Shown here: positions 22,688-31,567 of the stretch, piece after piece
How positions within the stretch are numbered: position 1 is the first letter of the stretch
Layout of the letters: every line of letters starts with the position of its first letter
Source of the DNA: Cyclobacteriaceae bacterium
GTDB lineage: Bacteria; Bacteroidota; Bacteroidia; Cytophagales; Cyclobacteriaceae
Direction of reading: 5' to 3'
Length of the DNA stretch: 64,000 nt
Assembly: GCA_016787665.1 (NCBI GenBank)
Contig: JAEUUC010000004.1
Coordinates: forward strand, 62,001 to 126,000
The notes under the pieces: model-generated
What the model was told of the DNA's origin: nothing
The model's input: only the letters and a program-made list of their open reading frames with translations
Database searches by the model: none
Position numbers and translations under genes: made by a program

Positions 22688-23680
22688 ATGAGAGCTTTAG
22701 TTTTGGTTGCTCCCGGGCGTGTCGAGTTGACTGATGTGCCCCGTCCCGAATTATCGCCTGGCCAGGCGCTGGTGAAGATCAAGGCGGTGTCCTTGAACAG
22801 GCGTGACGATTGGATTCGGGAGGGAAAATATCCCAACATCCGCTATGGGGGGATATTGGGATCCGATGGTGCCGGGGTTGTGGAAGCGGTGCATGACGAA
22901 GGTGACCAACCCTGGGTGGGCCAGGAGGTTGTGATTAACCCGAATATCGACTGGGGCAATGATCCCGAGGTGCAATCGGGCAAATACTCCATACTGGGTA
23001 TGCCCGTCAACGGCACCTTTGCGGAATATATGGTGGTAGGCGTTGATCGTTTGCAACACAAGCCGTTCCATTTGGATTTTCTGCAGGCGTCAACCTTGCC
23101 CTTGGGGGGACTTACCGCGTTCAGGGCCCTTTTCCGAAGGGGTGTGTTGCGGAGTAATCATAACGTGCTGATCAGCGGTTTTGGTGGAGGTGTAGCTCAG
23201 TTTGCCTTCCTGTTTGCCCAGGCGGCAGGAGCCAATGTGTATGTCACCTCGGGCAGTGATGATAAAATTCAGCGAGCGTTGAAATTGGGAGCCAAGGGCG
23301 CCTATAACTATCGAAAGGAGAACAGCATGCCAGACCTCTGGCGAACGAAAGGTGGGTTTGACATTGTCATTGACAGCGCAGGGGGCGATCAGATCAATAA
23401 CTTCATCAAGGTCCTGCGCCCCAACGGGCGAATTGTGATTTATGGTGCGACCAACGGGTTGCCGTCAAAAGTAGATTTGTACAGGTTGTTCTGGAACCAG
23501 TTAACGCTGCAAGGAACTACCATGGGTAACGACCACGAGTTCAACGAAATGCTGGCGTTTGTCAGCAAGAATCAGATACGGCCGGTGGTTGACTCGATCC
23601 GGCCATTTGCCAAAATCGTGGAGTCTTTTGCCGATATCACACGTCCCAATCGCGTGGGTAAAATCGTCTTTCAGGTCTGA
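22688..23680 (+). CDS. Zinc-type alcohol dehydrogenase-like/quinone oxidoreductase (MDR family)
   Basis: A 330-aa medium-chain dehydrogenase/reductase. The N-terminal GroES-like fold shows ALVKIKAVSLNRRDDWIREG and GSDGAGVVEAV. The Rossmann domain has LISGFGGGVAQFAFLFAQAAGANVYVTSGSDDK. Cysteines for a structural zinc are absent, so it probably belongs to the zinc-independent quinone oxidoreductase side of the family and uses NADPH. ATG 22688 is chosen over TTG 22658. A TATCTTTA near-match to the -7 consensus ends seven bases before it. Confidence 0.88.
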   Translation: MRALVLVAPGRVELTDVPRPELSPGQALVKIKAVSLNRRDDWIREGKYPNIRYGGILGSDGAGVVEAVHDEGDQPWVGQEVVINPNIDWGNDPEVQSGKYSILGMPVNGTFAEYMVVGVDRLQHKPFHLDFLQASTLPLGGLTAFRALFRRGVLRSNHNVLISGFGGGVAQFAFLFAQAAGANVYVTSGSDDKIQRALKLGAKGAYNYRKENSMPDLWRTKGGFDIVIDSAGGDQINNFIKVLRPNGRIVIYGATNGLPSKVDLYRLFWNQLTLQGTTMGNDHEFNEMLAFVSKNQIRPVVDSIRPFAKIVESFADITRPNRVGKIVFQV

Positions 23681-23684
23681 TCGA

Positions 23685-23912
23685 TCAGACAAAGAATTCC
23701 AGTTCAAACACGGCCTCCTGGCCTCGGTGTTGAAGCGGTCGCATCGCTAAAATGGGGGAGTCGTTGTACGCCTTGATAAACTCCTGCCGGCTGATGCGGA
23801 GCTTACTATGCCCGGGACGGATGCGGTGATATTGCATCCGGCCGGATTTATTGGCCGTGGCGGTATAGGCCACTTGGTATTGAAGGGGAATAGGGGAGGG
23901 GATGTACTTCAC
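23685..23912 (-). CDS. Small protein of unknown function, second gene of a cassette
   Basis: A 75-aa protein, not recognised. It begins MKYIPSPIPLQYQVAYTATA and is rich in basic and polar residues with a beta-like pattern (GRMQYHRIRPGHSKLRISR). There is no signal peptide or membrane helix. Its ATG overlaps the stop of the 85-aa gene upstream by four bases (ATGA), so the two are translationally coupled. It ends four bases from the convergent oxidoreductase stop. Confidence 0.6.
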   Translation of the reverse strand: MKYIPSPIPLQYQVAYTATANKSGRMQYHRIRPGHSKLRISRQEFIKAYNDSPILAMRPLQHRGQEAVFELEFFV

Positions 23913-24166
23913 GCTACCGCGGAATAAGTCGTTTTGAAATCCACCAGGATAAGTCGGTTCTGTGCATGATTGTACTGAGCCAAAAGAGCATAAGCATGAG
24001 CGGGAACAAATTCATAGGTATGTTCATACTCATGAATCTTGGCGCATAACTCGCTGACGTAGAAGCGAATCTGAGCAAGATTTCGACAATTGCTTGGGGA
24101 CTCAAAATGCCGATGGGCGAATTTTTGGAAATCCATCTCAAGGCGCTGCTTTTCATAATCCGTCAT
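23909..24166 (-). CDS. Small protein of unknown function, first gene of a cassette
   Basis: An 85-aa soluble, probably all-helical protein starting MTDYEKQRLEMDFQKFAHRH and containing CRNLAQIRFYVSELCAKI and ALLAQYNHAQN. It has no recognised catalytic motif and no obvious helix-turn-helix. It is coupled to the 75-aa gene by an ATGA overlap. ATG 24166 lies just after a perfect 18-base palindrome; an ATG at 24178 sits inside that palindrome and would add MHKT. Size, coupling and a strong operator resemble toxin-antitoxin or anti-regulator cassettes, but nothing in the sequence proves this. Confidence 0.65.
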   Translation of the reverse strand: MTDYEKQRLEMDFQKFAHRHFESPSNCRNLAQIRFYVSELCAKIHEYEHTYEFVPAHAYALLAQYNHAQNRLILVDFKTTYSAVA

Positions 24167-24170
24167 GGTT

Positions 24171-24188
24171 TTGTGCATTAATGCACAA
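24171..24188. promoter_or_regulatory. Perfect 18-base palindrome at the cassette start
   Basis: TTGTGCATTAATGCACAA equals its own reverse complement and lies four bases before the preferred start codon of the 85-aa gene. A degenerate copy (24224-24241) lies 53 bases farther upstream. This is a likely operator for a dimeric regulator. Confidence 0.65.
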
Positions 24189-24223
24189 TTATAGCATAAT
24201 TAATTATTAAAATACAAGTTTCG

Positions 24224-24241
24224 TTGTGTAAAAATGCACAA
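24224..24241. promoter_or_regulatory. Degenerate second copy of the cassette palindrome
   Basis: TTGTGTAAAAATGCACAA matches the 18-base palindrome at 15 of 18 positions. Spacing of 53 bases (about five helical turns) would place both sites on one face of DNA. The stretch between them is strongly AT-rich. Confidence 0.5.
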
Positions 24242-24295
24242 ATTTCGGACAAACAATGAATTTGCCCCGCCAGCGCGGGTTTTAGGTGTAGGGCG

Positions 24296-24442
24296 TTAGT
24301 CGATCGCGTTGCGGGTTACCCAGTAGCGATAAGCGATAACAACCTTCTCCAGCCCGTTGAGACGGGTCAGGTCTTTACGGCCAAAACTGGGCAGCAGGAC
24401 TTTGTTTAACCGGGCAAGAATTTTGAAGAACTGGCGTTTCAT
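24296..24442 (-). CDS. 48-aa basic protein of the type often misnamed 'SsrA-binding protein'
   Basis: A short frame on the minus strand encodes MKRQFFKILARLNKVLLPSF... and ends in YRYWVTRNAID. It is basic with an amphipathic N-terminal helix. Very similar small proteins (F-K-L-L-x-x-L-N-K-x-L-L-P-S, ending in Y-x-V-T-x-N-A-x-D) are common in Bacteroidota and are annotated as SsrA-binding protein, although far too short to be SmpB. It fills most of the gap between the two-gene cassette and the divergent membrane protein gene. Its function is unknown. Confidence 0.7.
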   Translation of the reverse strand: MKRQFFKILARLNKVLLPSFGRKDLTRLNGLEKVVIAYRYWVTRNAID

Positions 24443-24494
24443 CGTCAGCAGCAAGGTAGAAATATATTAATTACCTTTCGAATCGTGATTTGGA

Positions 24495-25382
24495 ATGCGT
24501 ATGACTGAAATTGATTTTTTGAACCTTTGGCATCAGGCCATGATGATTGGGCTGATCGTTTTTGTGGCGTTGTCGTTGATAACGTTTTTGATTTATAACA
24601 TCCGTGTGGCGAGTATTTCCGACTATAAAATCAAGCATGATTTCATTAATGCCAGTGAGATTAAGTGGTTGAAACGGGTGGTGTTGATTTTTGGGATCGG
24701 GATTGCCTGCCTGATCAACCTTTACGACTCTGATATCAACGAAGTTGGGGTTTGGTTTGGCGTTCGGATCTTTATTTCAATTGCCGGGGCCACCATGATC
24801 TACTATTCGGCATCGCTGATTCTGGAGTACTATTATCCCACCCGTTTGAGTCGCAAGCTCCGCAAGTGGCGTTATATGCCACGGCTGAACCCCAAAAACG
24901 GAGCCAAGATGCGCCTGCTCACGGAAGTTGAGGAGGATGTGCACTTGGATGAGGGTATGAAGGCAGAGGAAAACATCTTTTCGATCGATTATGATGTTTG
25001 GATTGATGACCAGACGAAGGAAGTAAAAATTGAGAAATACCAGGGGCACCTCCTGGCGCTGGAGTGCCATAACTGCGGATTTTACACCATGCGGGTGAAA
25101 CGTGAAGAGATTATGGAGCGTAATGAGGCAGGAGAGCCCACGATGCTATTGAAGCATTATGAATGCTCCTACTGCAAGAATGTGCGTGCCACCCAGTTCC
25201 CGATCTCCCGCAAACAGGCCGATGATTACCGAAAGGAAAAAGGTCCCGCAAAGCGTGTTCACAAGGATATTGAGGGTGTAAAGATCGAGATTCTCAATGC
25301 CATCACTGGCCGGCACTCCTATGAATTCCAGACACTTGACCAGGCGCAAAAGTTTTTGGAAGAATACGACAGTAAAAGTTAA
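24495..25382 (+). CDS. Membrane protein with C-terminal zinc ribbon
   Basis: A 295-aa protein not assigned to a named family. Three hydrophobic helices occupy about residues 14-38, 60-78 and 88-110. The cytoplasmic remainder is charged and contains two C-x2-C knuckles, LECHNCGFY and YECSYCKNV, about 40 residues apart, which should bind one zinc. It ends with YEFQTLDQAQKFLEEYD. An alternative ATG at 24501 is two codons in. It precedes the tail-specific protease by 51 bases on the same strand. Confidence 0.7.
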   Translation: MRMTEIDFLNLWHQAMMIGLIVFVALSLITFLIYNIRVASISDYKIKHDFINASEIKWLKRVVLIFGIGIACLINLYDSDINEVGVWFGVRIFISIAGATMIYYSASLILEYYYPTRLSRKLRKWRYMPRLNPKNGAKMRLLTEVEEDVHLDEGMKAEENIFSIDYDVWIDDQTKEVKIEKYQGHLLALECHNCGFYTMRVKREEIMERNEAGEPTMLLKHYECSYCKNVRATQFPISRKQADDYRKEKGPAKRVHKDIEGVKIEILNAITGRHSYEFQTLDQAQKFLEEYDSKS

Positions 25383-25433
25383 TTCAATTCGGCATTGCTT
25401 TTGATTCTTAGTAGATAAATGACTGGACGATTC

Positions 25434-27464
25434 ATGAAAATCCGACTTTTTGTACTGGTCGCAGCATGGTTGCTGATTACCCATGCGGCTGCCGGATTCA
25501 ACCGCGACACCACCGCCCTCAAAAGCAAGCCGGTGTATGGCAAAGAAGCCCGGGTGATAGCTTATATCCTCGATGGAAATCATTACCGGAAAACCAAACT
25601 GAATGATTCGCTTTCGGCTGTCATTTTAGATCGGTATCTGCGCGAACTCGATGCCAGCAAAACCTATTTTACCGCTGCCGATATCAAATCGTTTGAACGC
25701 TATCGGTTTTCAATCGATGACTTAACCCGGAACGAAAACATTGAGCCCGCCTTTGAGATCTATCAGGTTTTTGAAAAGCGATTTCGCCAGCAAATGGACT
25801 ATGTGATGAGGTCGCTGGTGACAGAGAAGTTTGATTACACCCTTAACGAGTACTACGAAACCGACCGCGACAAAGTGGCCTGGGCTTTGGACGAGAAAGA
25901 ACTAAACGACACGTGGCGCCAGATCATCAAAAGTCAGGCGCTGAGTTTGCGACTGGCAGGCAAGAAGGAGGATGAAATTGCGTCAACCTTGAAAGCCCGG
26001 TATGAGCGGTTAATCAAATCGGCCTCCCAGGTGAATAGCGAGGATGTGTTTAGTATCTACATGAATGCCATCACCGAGTCATACGATCCACACACCAACT
26101 ACCTGTCACCCAAGGCTTCCGACTTATTCAAGCAGAGCATGTCGCTGTCGCTCGAAGGCATTGGCGCCCAGCTGCAGACAGAGAACGACTACACAAAAAT
26201 TGTTCGCATTCTGCCGGGCGGGCCCGCCCAGAAACAAGGCATTTTGCAGCCGGGTGACCTGATTACAGGTGTGGCACAGGGAAGTGATGGAGAGATGGTA
26301 GATGTGATTGGGTGGCGTATCGATGACGTAGTTAAGTTGATCAAGGGGCCAAAGGGCACAACGGTTCGCCTGCAGTATCTGCCAGCCGCCACGGGCTTGA
26401 ATGGCAAATCGAGCGAAATCACGATCGTTCGCGAGAAGGTTAAACTGGAAGATAACTCGGCTAAGAAAAACGTCATCCACTATCAGCGCAACGGTCAGGA
26501 TTACAAGTTAGGCGTGATTACGTTGCCTGCTTTTTACATGGATTTTGAAGCTTACCAAAAGGGCGATCCGAATTACACCAGTACTACGCGTGATGTTCGC
26601 AAGCTGATTAAAGAACTTCAGGCCGAAGGGGTCAACGGATTGGTGATGGACTTGCGCAACAACGGAGGCGGATCACTGCATGAAGCCGTTGAGTTAACCG
26701 GGCTATTCATCAAAGAAGGCCCGGTGGTTCAGGTTAAGAACAGTACTCAGCGCGTTGAAGTATTGGATGATCAAAACAAAGAAGTGGCCTATGGTGGTCC
26801 GCTCGTGGTGCTGACCAATCGTTTCAGCGCATCGGCATCTGAGATTTTTGCCGGTGCTATTCAGGATTATCATCGCGGTGTAGTAGTGGGCGAGTCTACG
26901 TATGGTAAGGGCACCGTGCAAATGGTCCTGGATCTTAGTCGTTTTGTTCAGGACGCAGAGAAAGTAGGTGAATTGAAGATCACGTATCAAAAATTCTATC
27001 GTGTTACGGGCAGCAGCACGCAGCACAAAGGCGTGACGCCCGATGTTGAGTTGCCGACCCCTTTTTCAGCGTCCGAGTTTGGTGAGAGTTCGAACCCCAA
27101 TGCTTTGCCTTGGGATGTCATCCGGGGAACCGGCTATCAGCAGACGGGAGATGTCACCCCGAGGACGATAGCCGAAATCAACAAAGCGTATCAAAATCGC
27201 TTGAAGTATGACGAGACGCTCAAGCGCTATGTTGCCGAAACGGACGTGGTTCGGGAGAACCTGGCCGAAACCCGTATTTCGCTCAATGAGCAGACAAGAA
27301 GGAAAGAGATGGCCGAACAGGAGGCACGCAAAGCTGCGATTGGTATGGATACCAGCGTGAATCCTGAAGGTGTACCCGTTACGGAACTGGAGAAGCTCAC
27401 TGATGAGTTCCTCCGCGAGAGTTTGCTCGTGTTATCGGACTTGATCCTGAAGCGAATCGGTTGA
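25434..27464 (+). CDS. prc: Tail-specific (C-terminal processing) protease, S41 family
   Basis: A 676-aa periplasmic serine protease. A signal peptide (MKIRLFVLVAAWLLITHAAA) leads into the N-terminal DUF3340-like helical region of Prc/Tsp. A PDZ domain follows (about 230-330; SLEGIGAQLQ and ILPGGPAQKQGILQPGD). The S41 catalytic region has VMDLRNNGGG, RFSASASEIF (nucleophile Ser) and VVVGESTYGKGTVQ (catalytic Lys). The C-terminal helical domain has DETLKRYVAETDVVREN. Length fits Prc rather than the shorter CtpA group. ATG 25434 gives the signal peptide; an upstream ATG at 25419 adds five residues. Confidence 0.93.
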   Translation: MKIRLFVLVAAWLLITHAAAGFNRDTTALKSKPVYGKEARVIAYILDGNHYRKTKLNDSLSAVILDRYLRELDASKTYFTAADIKSFERYRFSIDDLTRNENIEPAFEIYQVFEKRFRQQMDYVMRSLVTEKFDYTLNEYYETDRDKVAWALDEKELNDTWRQIIKSQALSLRLAGKKEDEIASTLKARYERLIKSASQVNSEDVFSIYMNAITESYDPHTNYLSPKASDLFKQSMSLSLEGIGAQLQTENDYTKIVRILPGGPAQKQGILQPGDLITGVAQGSDGEMVDVIGWRIDDVVKLIKGPKGTTVRLQYLPAATGLNGKSSEITIVREKVKLEDNSAKKNVIHYQRNGQDYKLGVITLPAFYMDFEAYQKGDPNYTSTTRDVRKLIKELQAEGVNGLVMDLRNNGGGSLHEAVELTGLFIKEGPVVQVKNSTQRVEVLDDQNKEVAYGGPLVVLTNRFSASASEIFAGAIQDYHRGVVVGESTYGKGTVQMVLDLSRFVQDAEKVGELKITYQKFYRVTGSSTQHKGVTPDVELPTPFSASEFGESSNPNALPWDVIRGTGYQQTGDVTPRTIAEINKAYQNRLKYDETLKRYVAETDVVRENLAETRISLNEQTRRKEMAEQEARKAAIGMDTSVNPEGVPVTELEKLTDEFLRESLLVLSDLILKRIG

Positions 27465-27467
27465 CCG

Positions 27468-28343
27468 TTAACGCGCGCTGATCGGCACCGGAGTCAGGCT
27501 ATACCCTTTTGCCCGAAGCAGTTCGAGCAATCCTTCGCGGCCCTCGAGGTGGGAGACACCCACCGCAATAAACGAAGGGTTTTCGGCCATCATTTTTTCG
27601 AGCTTGGGTTCCCATTCCCGATTACGCTTGAAATAAAACTCATTTACGAAACTTTCGTAATTGTCGAGCGGGTGCAGGGTGTAGGCAAAAATCTCCTCGA
27701 GGTTTCCATGCGGATAGTCCTCCATTAACTTCCTGAACTCGGCTTTTTGTGTTTCGAAATTATCTACCGAGTGAAGGAGCGCCTTGACCTGATCCGCCAT
27801 CGGAAAGCTGTTGAGTGCTTGCGCTTCGCGGTCTATACTTTCCAGTGAATAGGAGCGAAGGCCATTGCTTTTGGCCAACTTTAGCAACTCAATGTCGTAA
27901 AATCTTACTTTTTCGCCCAGCGACAGGCGAGTCATGGTTATCGACAATGCCAACGGCTTTAATCGCGCATACTTTTTCTCAAACACGGCTTTCTTGATCC
28001 CGAATTCCTGTTCAAAAAACTGGACTACGCGCTGGTAGTCCGCAGCGGACATAGCACCAGCCAACGATTGGCCTTTCGGAAAGTGGAGCGCCTTATTCAA
28101 TTCGTGTTGAGCGTGGTGATCAACCTGATCTTCAATGGCGAAGGACCTGCAGTTTTTCATTTTGGCTACCGCCTCGGGCGGCATGAAGTACTCTTTCTCC
28201 CCAACAAACTTGATGGTGGCCAGCAAGTAGGAAGGTTGGCTCAGGCCATTACCGGTAACTTCCCAGAGAATAGACGGTCTATCTTGCGCAACCGCGGCAA
28301 ACGAAACCAGAGCGGTAAATGCGACTACGAGGTGTTTTTTCAT
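27468..28343 (-). CDS. TraB/GumN family protein
   Basis: A 291-aa exported protein with a signal peptide (MKKHLVVAFTALVSFAAVAQ). The TraB/GumN core is recognisable: LWEVTGNGLSQPSYLLATIKF at the start (usually W-x-V...YLxGTxH, here ATIKF lacks the usual His), and ENPSFIAVGVSHLEGREGLLELLRAKGYSLTPV at the end, with the conserved G-x-x-H. The family resembles erythromycin-esterase and Tiki-type metalloproteins; with one His missing, metal-dependent activity is uncertain. It is convergent with prc, stop codons four bases apart. Confidence 0.85.
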   Translation of the reverse strand: MKKHLVVAFTALVSFAAVAQDRPSILWEVTGNGLSQPSYLLATIKFVGEKEYFMPPEAVAKMKNCRSFAIEDQVDHHAQHELNKALHFPKGQSLAGAMSAADYQRVVQFFEQEFGIKKAVFEKKYARLKPLALSITMTRLSLGEKVRFYDIELLKLAKSNGLRSYSLESIDREAQALNSFPMADQVKALLHSVDNFETQKAEFRKLMEDYPHGNLEEIFAYTLHPLDNYESFVNEFYFKRNREWEPKLEKMMAENPSFIAVGVSHLEGREGLLELLRAKGYSLTPVPISAR

Positions 28344-28439
28344 GGAATAGGTCATGTGCAAAGAAAAATCAAATCGGGTTATTTCTGTAAAGATTAGACA
28401 TTTTTATCTATTTTTTCCGCGGCTCCGGCCATTATCCCC

Positions 28440-31400
28440 ATGAGTGAAGAATTACTAAAGGCCATTGTTCAGCTGTTTGCGATTGTTGCGAAGGAACGCA
28501 TCTCCGATGAGGAGCGGGGAAACATCAAGGAATTCCTGGGCCAACATCTTAACCAAGATGCCACCCGTTATTATCTCTCGCTGTTCGATGACTTCTGCAA
28601 GGCCAATCAACGCATGGCCAGCGCGCACCTCACCAATATTGATTCAGAAACCGCCCAGTTTGTGGATGATTGGGCCCAGATCATGCAGATCGCCAAAAAG
28701 GTGAATCAGGCGCTCACCATGCAGCAAAAGGCCGTGCTGGTCGCCAAGATTATTGAGTTGGTGGTAGCGGACGGCTTTATGTCCGACCGCGAGGAAAACC
28801 TGATTTTTTACATCGGGGAGGCGCTCAAGTTTCCTCCGCGTGATTTGAAAGATTTGCGGTCATTTGTTGTCGGTGAGGATGCACAAGAACTCAGCTCGCG
28901 AAGCGTACTCATCATCGATGAAAGCCCGGATGACCCCGAAGTTTATCATGGACCCCATATTCAGTCCAAGAACTTGTCGGGATTGATTGCGATCCTGCGT
29001 CTTCCGGATATGAATGTTTTCTTCATTCGTTATCTCGGCATTACGCCCATGTTTCTCAACGGTATTCCGCTGAAGAGCCGGAAGATTGACATCTTTCCTA
29101 CCGGAAGCACCATTCGCGGCAGCAAGATTGAACCGGTGTATTACAGTGATGTCACCAGTAAGTTCCTGATTGAAGATCAGGATACGGAGATCACGTTTGT
29201 GGCCGAGCACGTGTTCTATCACTTTAAGAGCGGACGTGCCGGACTTCAAAATATCAACCTGGCTGAAAAGGGCGGGAAGCTCATTGGGCTCATGGGAGCC
29301 TCGGGCTCAGGTAAATCTACGCTACTCAATGTCCTGAATGGGTCGGAAAAGCCGTCAAGTGGAAGCGTAGTCATTAATGGAATTGATCTGCATCGTAATC
29401 CGGAGAAGCTTGAGGGTGTAATCGGGTTTATTCCACAGGATGACCTGCTCATTGAGGACTTAACCGTTTTCGAGAATCTCTACTATGCTGCCCGACTCTG
29501 CTTTGGGCACTATAGCCGGACTCAAATTGGTGAGTTAGTCGAGCGAGTGCTGGTCAGCCTGGGTTTAATTGAAATCCGCAACCTGAAAGTGGGCAATCCG
29601 CTGAACAAAACAATCTCGGGGGGGCAACGCAAGCGGGTGAACATTGGTCTTGAGTTGCTGCGTGAGCCGACCATCCTTTTCGTTGACGAACCCACCAGCG
29701 GCCTTTCATCCCGCGATTCGGAAAACATCATGGACCTGTTGAAGGAACTGGCCCTGCGGGGTAAGATGATCTTCGTGGTCATTCACCAGCCGTCAAGCGA
29801 TATCTTCAAGATGTTTGATACGCTGGTGATTCTGGATGTGGGTGGTTTCCAGATTTACTACGGAAACCCGGTGGAAGCCGTGGAATATTTCCAGGAGGTG
29901 GTGAATGCCGTCAATCGCACACCCGGAGCCTGTCCGGAATGCGGCAATATTAACCCCGAGCAGATCTTTAACATCATTGAGACGCGCGTGGTGGACGAAT
30001 TTGGCAAACTCACCCACACGCGAAAAACATCTCCCGGCCAATGGTACCAATACTTTAAAAAGAAGATCAGGCTCCCGCGCATTGACATGTCAACCGATGA
30101 GTTGACGGCTACCCAAAAGATACCCAATCCCCTGAAGCAAACCTGGGTATTTGTTGTTCGCGATGTTTTGGCCAAGTGGGCCAACCGCCAGTACATGATT
30201 ACCATTGCTTTGCTGGCGCCACTATTGGCTTTGTTTATTGCCTTCTTTGTTAAATACCATGATGATTTGGGCACTTCTGAACCCTACACCTTTTTTAACA
30301 ACGACAATATTCCCGTTTATTTTTTCATGAGCGTGGTTGTGGCGTTGTTCGTGGGGCTCATTATCAGCGCTGAAGAAATTTTCCGTGATCGCAAGATTTT
30401 GAAACGCGAGAAGTATCTGCACTTGAGCCGGAACAGTTACCTCATATCAAAAGTTATCATTCTTTTTACGATTTCGGCAGTCCAAACACTGCTGTTCATT
30501 CTGGTGGGTAACGCCATTTTGGAAATACCGATGACGGAGTACCGGTATTGGCTGATTCTTTTTTCAGCTGCCTGTTTCGCCAATATGCTGGGCTTGAATA
30601 TTTCCTCGGCCTTTGACTCAGCCGTCACCATTTACATCGTGATCCCGATTCTCATCATTCCCCAGCTGTTGTTAAGCGGGGTAGTAATTAGCTTTGACAA
30701 GTTTAACCCTTCGGTGAGCCGGCCGAAGAGTGTGCCGGTGCTTGGCGAGTTTATGGCCTCGAGGTGGGCATTCGAAGCCTACATGGTGACTCAATTTAAG
30801 GACAACCCGTTCGAGAAGCCTTTTTATAAGTATGATCAAAAACAAGCGCTGGCGGATTACAAACGCACCTACTATATACCCGAACTTGAAAGCCACCTGT
30901 CGAATGTGGTGAACAACCGGGGTGGTTGGCGGCAGACCGACCCGCAACATCCGGTAAATCGATCTTTGAGAACTTTGCGCAGCGAACTGGAGCACGAGAT
31001 TAGCCGCATTGGAGCTGGCCGGTTTAGCGAGATTGAAAAACTTGCTCCCGGTAAATTTGATTCGGTTGCTCAGGCTGCCACTGAGCGCTTTTTACAAACC
31101 TTAAAGCGTTATTATGCCCTGCGGGGCGCCAACGCCATGGCCGCTCGCGACAGTTTGGTCCGCAGCATGACGGGTGACCAGGAAGCGCTCAATCGTTTTC
31201 AGGCATTTAGGCTGCGGTATCAGAACAAGGCCGTAGCGGAAGCCGTGGAAAACAAAACAAAGACGCGTATAGCTGAGTATGATGGCGAGATCATACAAAA
31301 GATGTTTCCGATTTATTTTGATGACCATCGGCCTGATCATTTTTTTGATTTTGCAGCTCATTTTTATGTGCCCACCAAGCACTTTGCCGGGCGATACTAC

Positions 31401-31538
31401 GATACGTACTACTTCAATATTGCCGTGATTTGGGCCATGACCATGGGGCTTTACCTGCTACTGTATTTTGATGTACCGAAGAAGATCGTCCACGGGCTTG
31501 AAATGCGCAGAAAATACAAGCGTGCGATTAACACGTAA
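28440..31538 (+). CDS. ABC-2 (ABCG-type) exporter with TerB-like and FHA-like N-terminus
   Basis: A 1032-aa protein. Residues about 1-135 are helical, with the D-G-x-M/F-S-x-x-E pattern (VVADGFMSDREENL) of TerB-like domains. Residues about 140-255 are beta-rich and sit where an FHA domain is usual in such transporters. The ATPase domain (about 258-480) has GASGSGKST, ISGGQRKRV and FVDEPTSGL, of the ABCG type with NBD before TMD. Membrane helices lie near 585-605, 630-650, 670-770 and 990-1010, and a large soluble insert (about 780-980) separates the last ones. Substrate unknown. It may be regulated by phosphopeptide recognition; that is inference. Confidence 0.87.
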   Translation: MSEELLKAIVQLFAIVAKERISDEERGNIKEFLGQHLNQDATRYYLSLFDDFCKANQRMASAHLTNIDSETAQFVDDWAQIMQIAKKVNQALTMQQKAVLVAKIIELVVADGFMSDREENLIFYIGEALKFPPRDLKDLRSFVVGEDAQELSSRSVLIIDESPDDPEVYHGPHIQSKNLSGLIAILRLPDMNVFFIRYLGITPMFLNGIPLKSRKIDIFPTGSTIRGSKIEPVYYSDVTSKFLIEDQDTEITFVAEHVFYHFKSGRAGLQNINLAEKGGKLIGLMGASGSGKSTLLNVLNGSEKPSSGSVVINGIDLHRNPEKLEGVIGFIPQDDLLIEDLTVFENLYYAARLCFGHYSRTQIGELVERVLVSLGLIEIRNLKVGNPLNKTISGGQRKRVNIGLELLREPTILFVDEPTSGLSSRDSENIMDLLKELALRGKMIFVVIHQPSSDIFKMFDTLVILDVGGFQIYYGNPVEAVEYFQEVVNAVNRTPGACPECGNINPEQIFNIIETRVVDEFGKLTHTRKTSPGQWYQYFKKKIRLPRIDMSTDELTATQKIPNPLKQTWVFVVRDVLAKWANRQYMITIALLAPLLALFIAFFVKYHDDLGTSEPYTFFNNDNIPVYFFMSVVVALFVGLIISAEEIFRDRKILKREKYLHLSRNSYLISKVIILFTISAVQTLLFILVGNAILEIPMTEYRYWLILFSAACFANMLGLNISSAFDSAVTIYIVIPILIIPQLLLSGVVISFDKFNPSVSRPKSVPVLGEFMASRWAFEAYMVTQFKDNPFEKPFYKYDQKQALADYKRTYYIPELESHLSNVVNNRGGWRQTDPQHPVNRSLRTLRSELEHEISRIGAGRFSEIEKLAPGKFDSVAQAATERFLQTLKRYYALRGANAMAARDSLVRSMTGDQEALNRFQAFRLRYQNKAVAEAVENKTKTRIAEYDGEIIQKMFPIYFDDHRPDHFFDFAAHFYVPTKHFAGRYYDTYYFNIAVIWAMTMGLYLLLYFDVPKKIVHGLEMRRKYKRAINT

Positions 31539-31542
31539 ATCT

Positions 31543-31550
31543 TATTTTTG
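31543..31550 (+). promoter_or_regulatory. Candidate -7 box for the lipoprotein gene
   Basis: TATTTTTG matches TAnnTTTG and lies 17 bases before ATG 31568, in the 29-base gap after the exporter gene. Confidence 0.4.
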
Positions 31551-31567
31551 TCAAAATTTTCAACACT

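Noticed and set aside
24264..24286. GC-rich hairpin CCCGC-CAGC-GCGGG followed by TTTT on the plus strand, considered as a terminator
   Set aside because: There is no plus-strand gene just upstream to terminate, and on the minus strand no T run follows; the short stem is not convincing.
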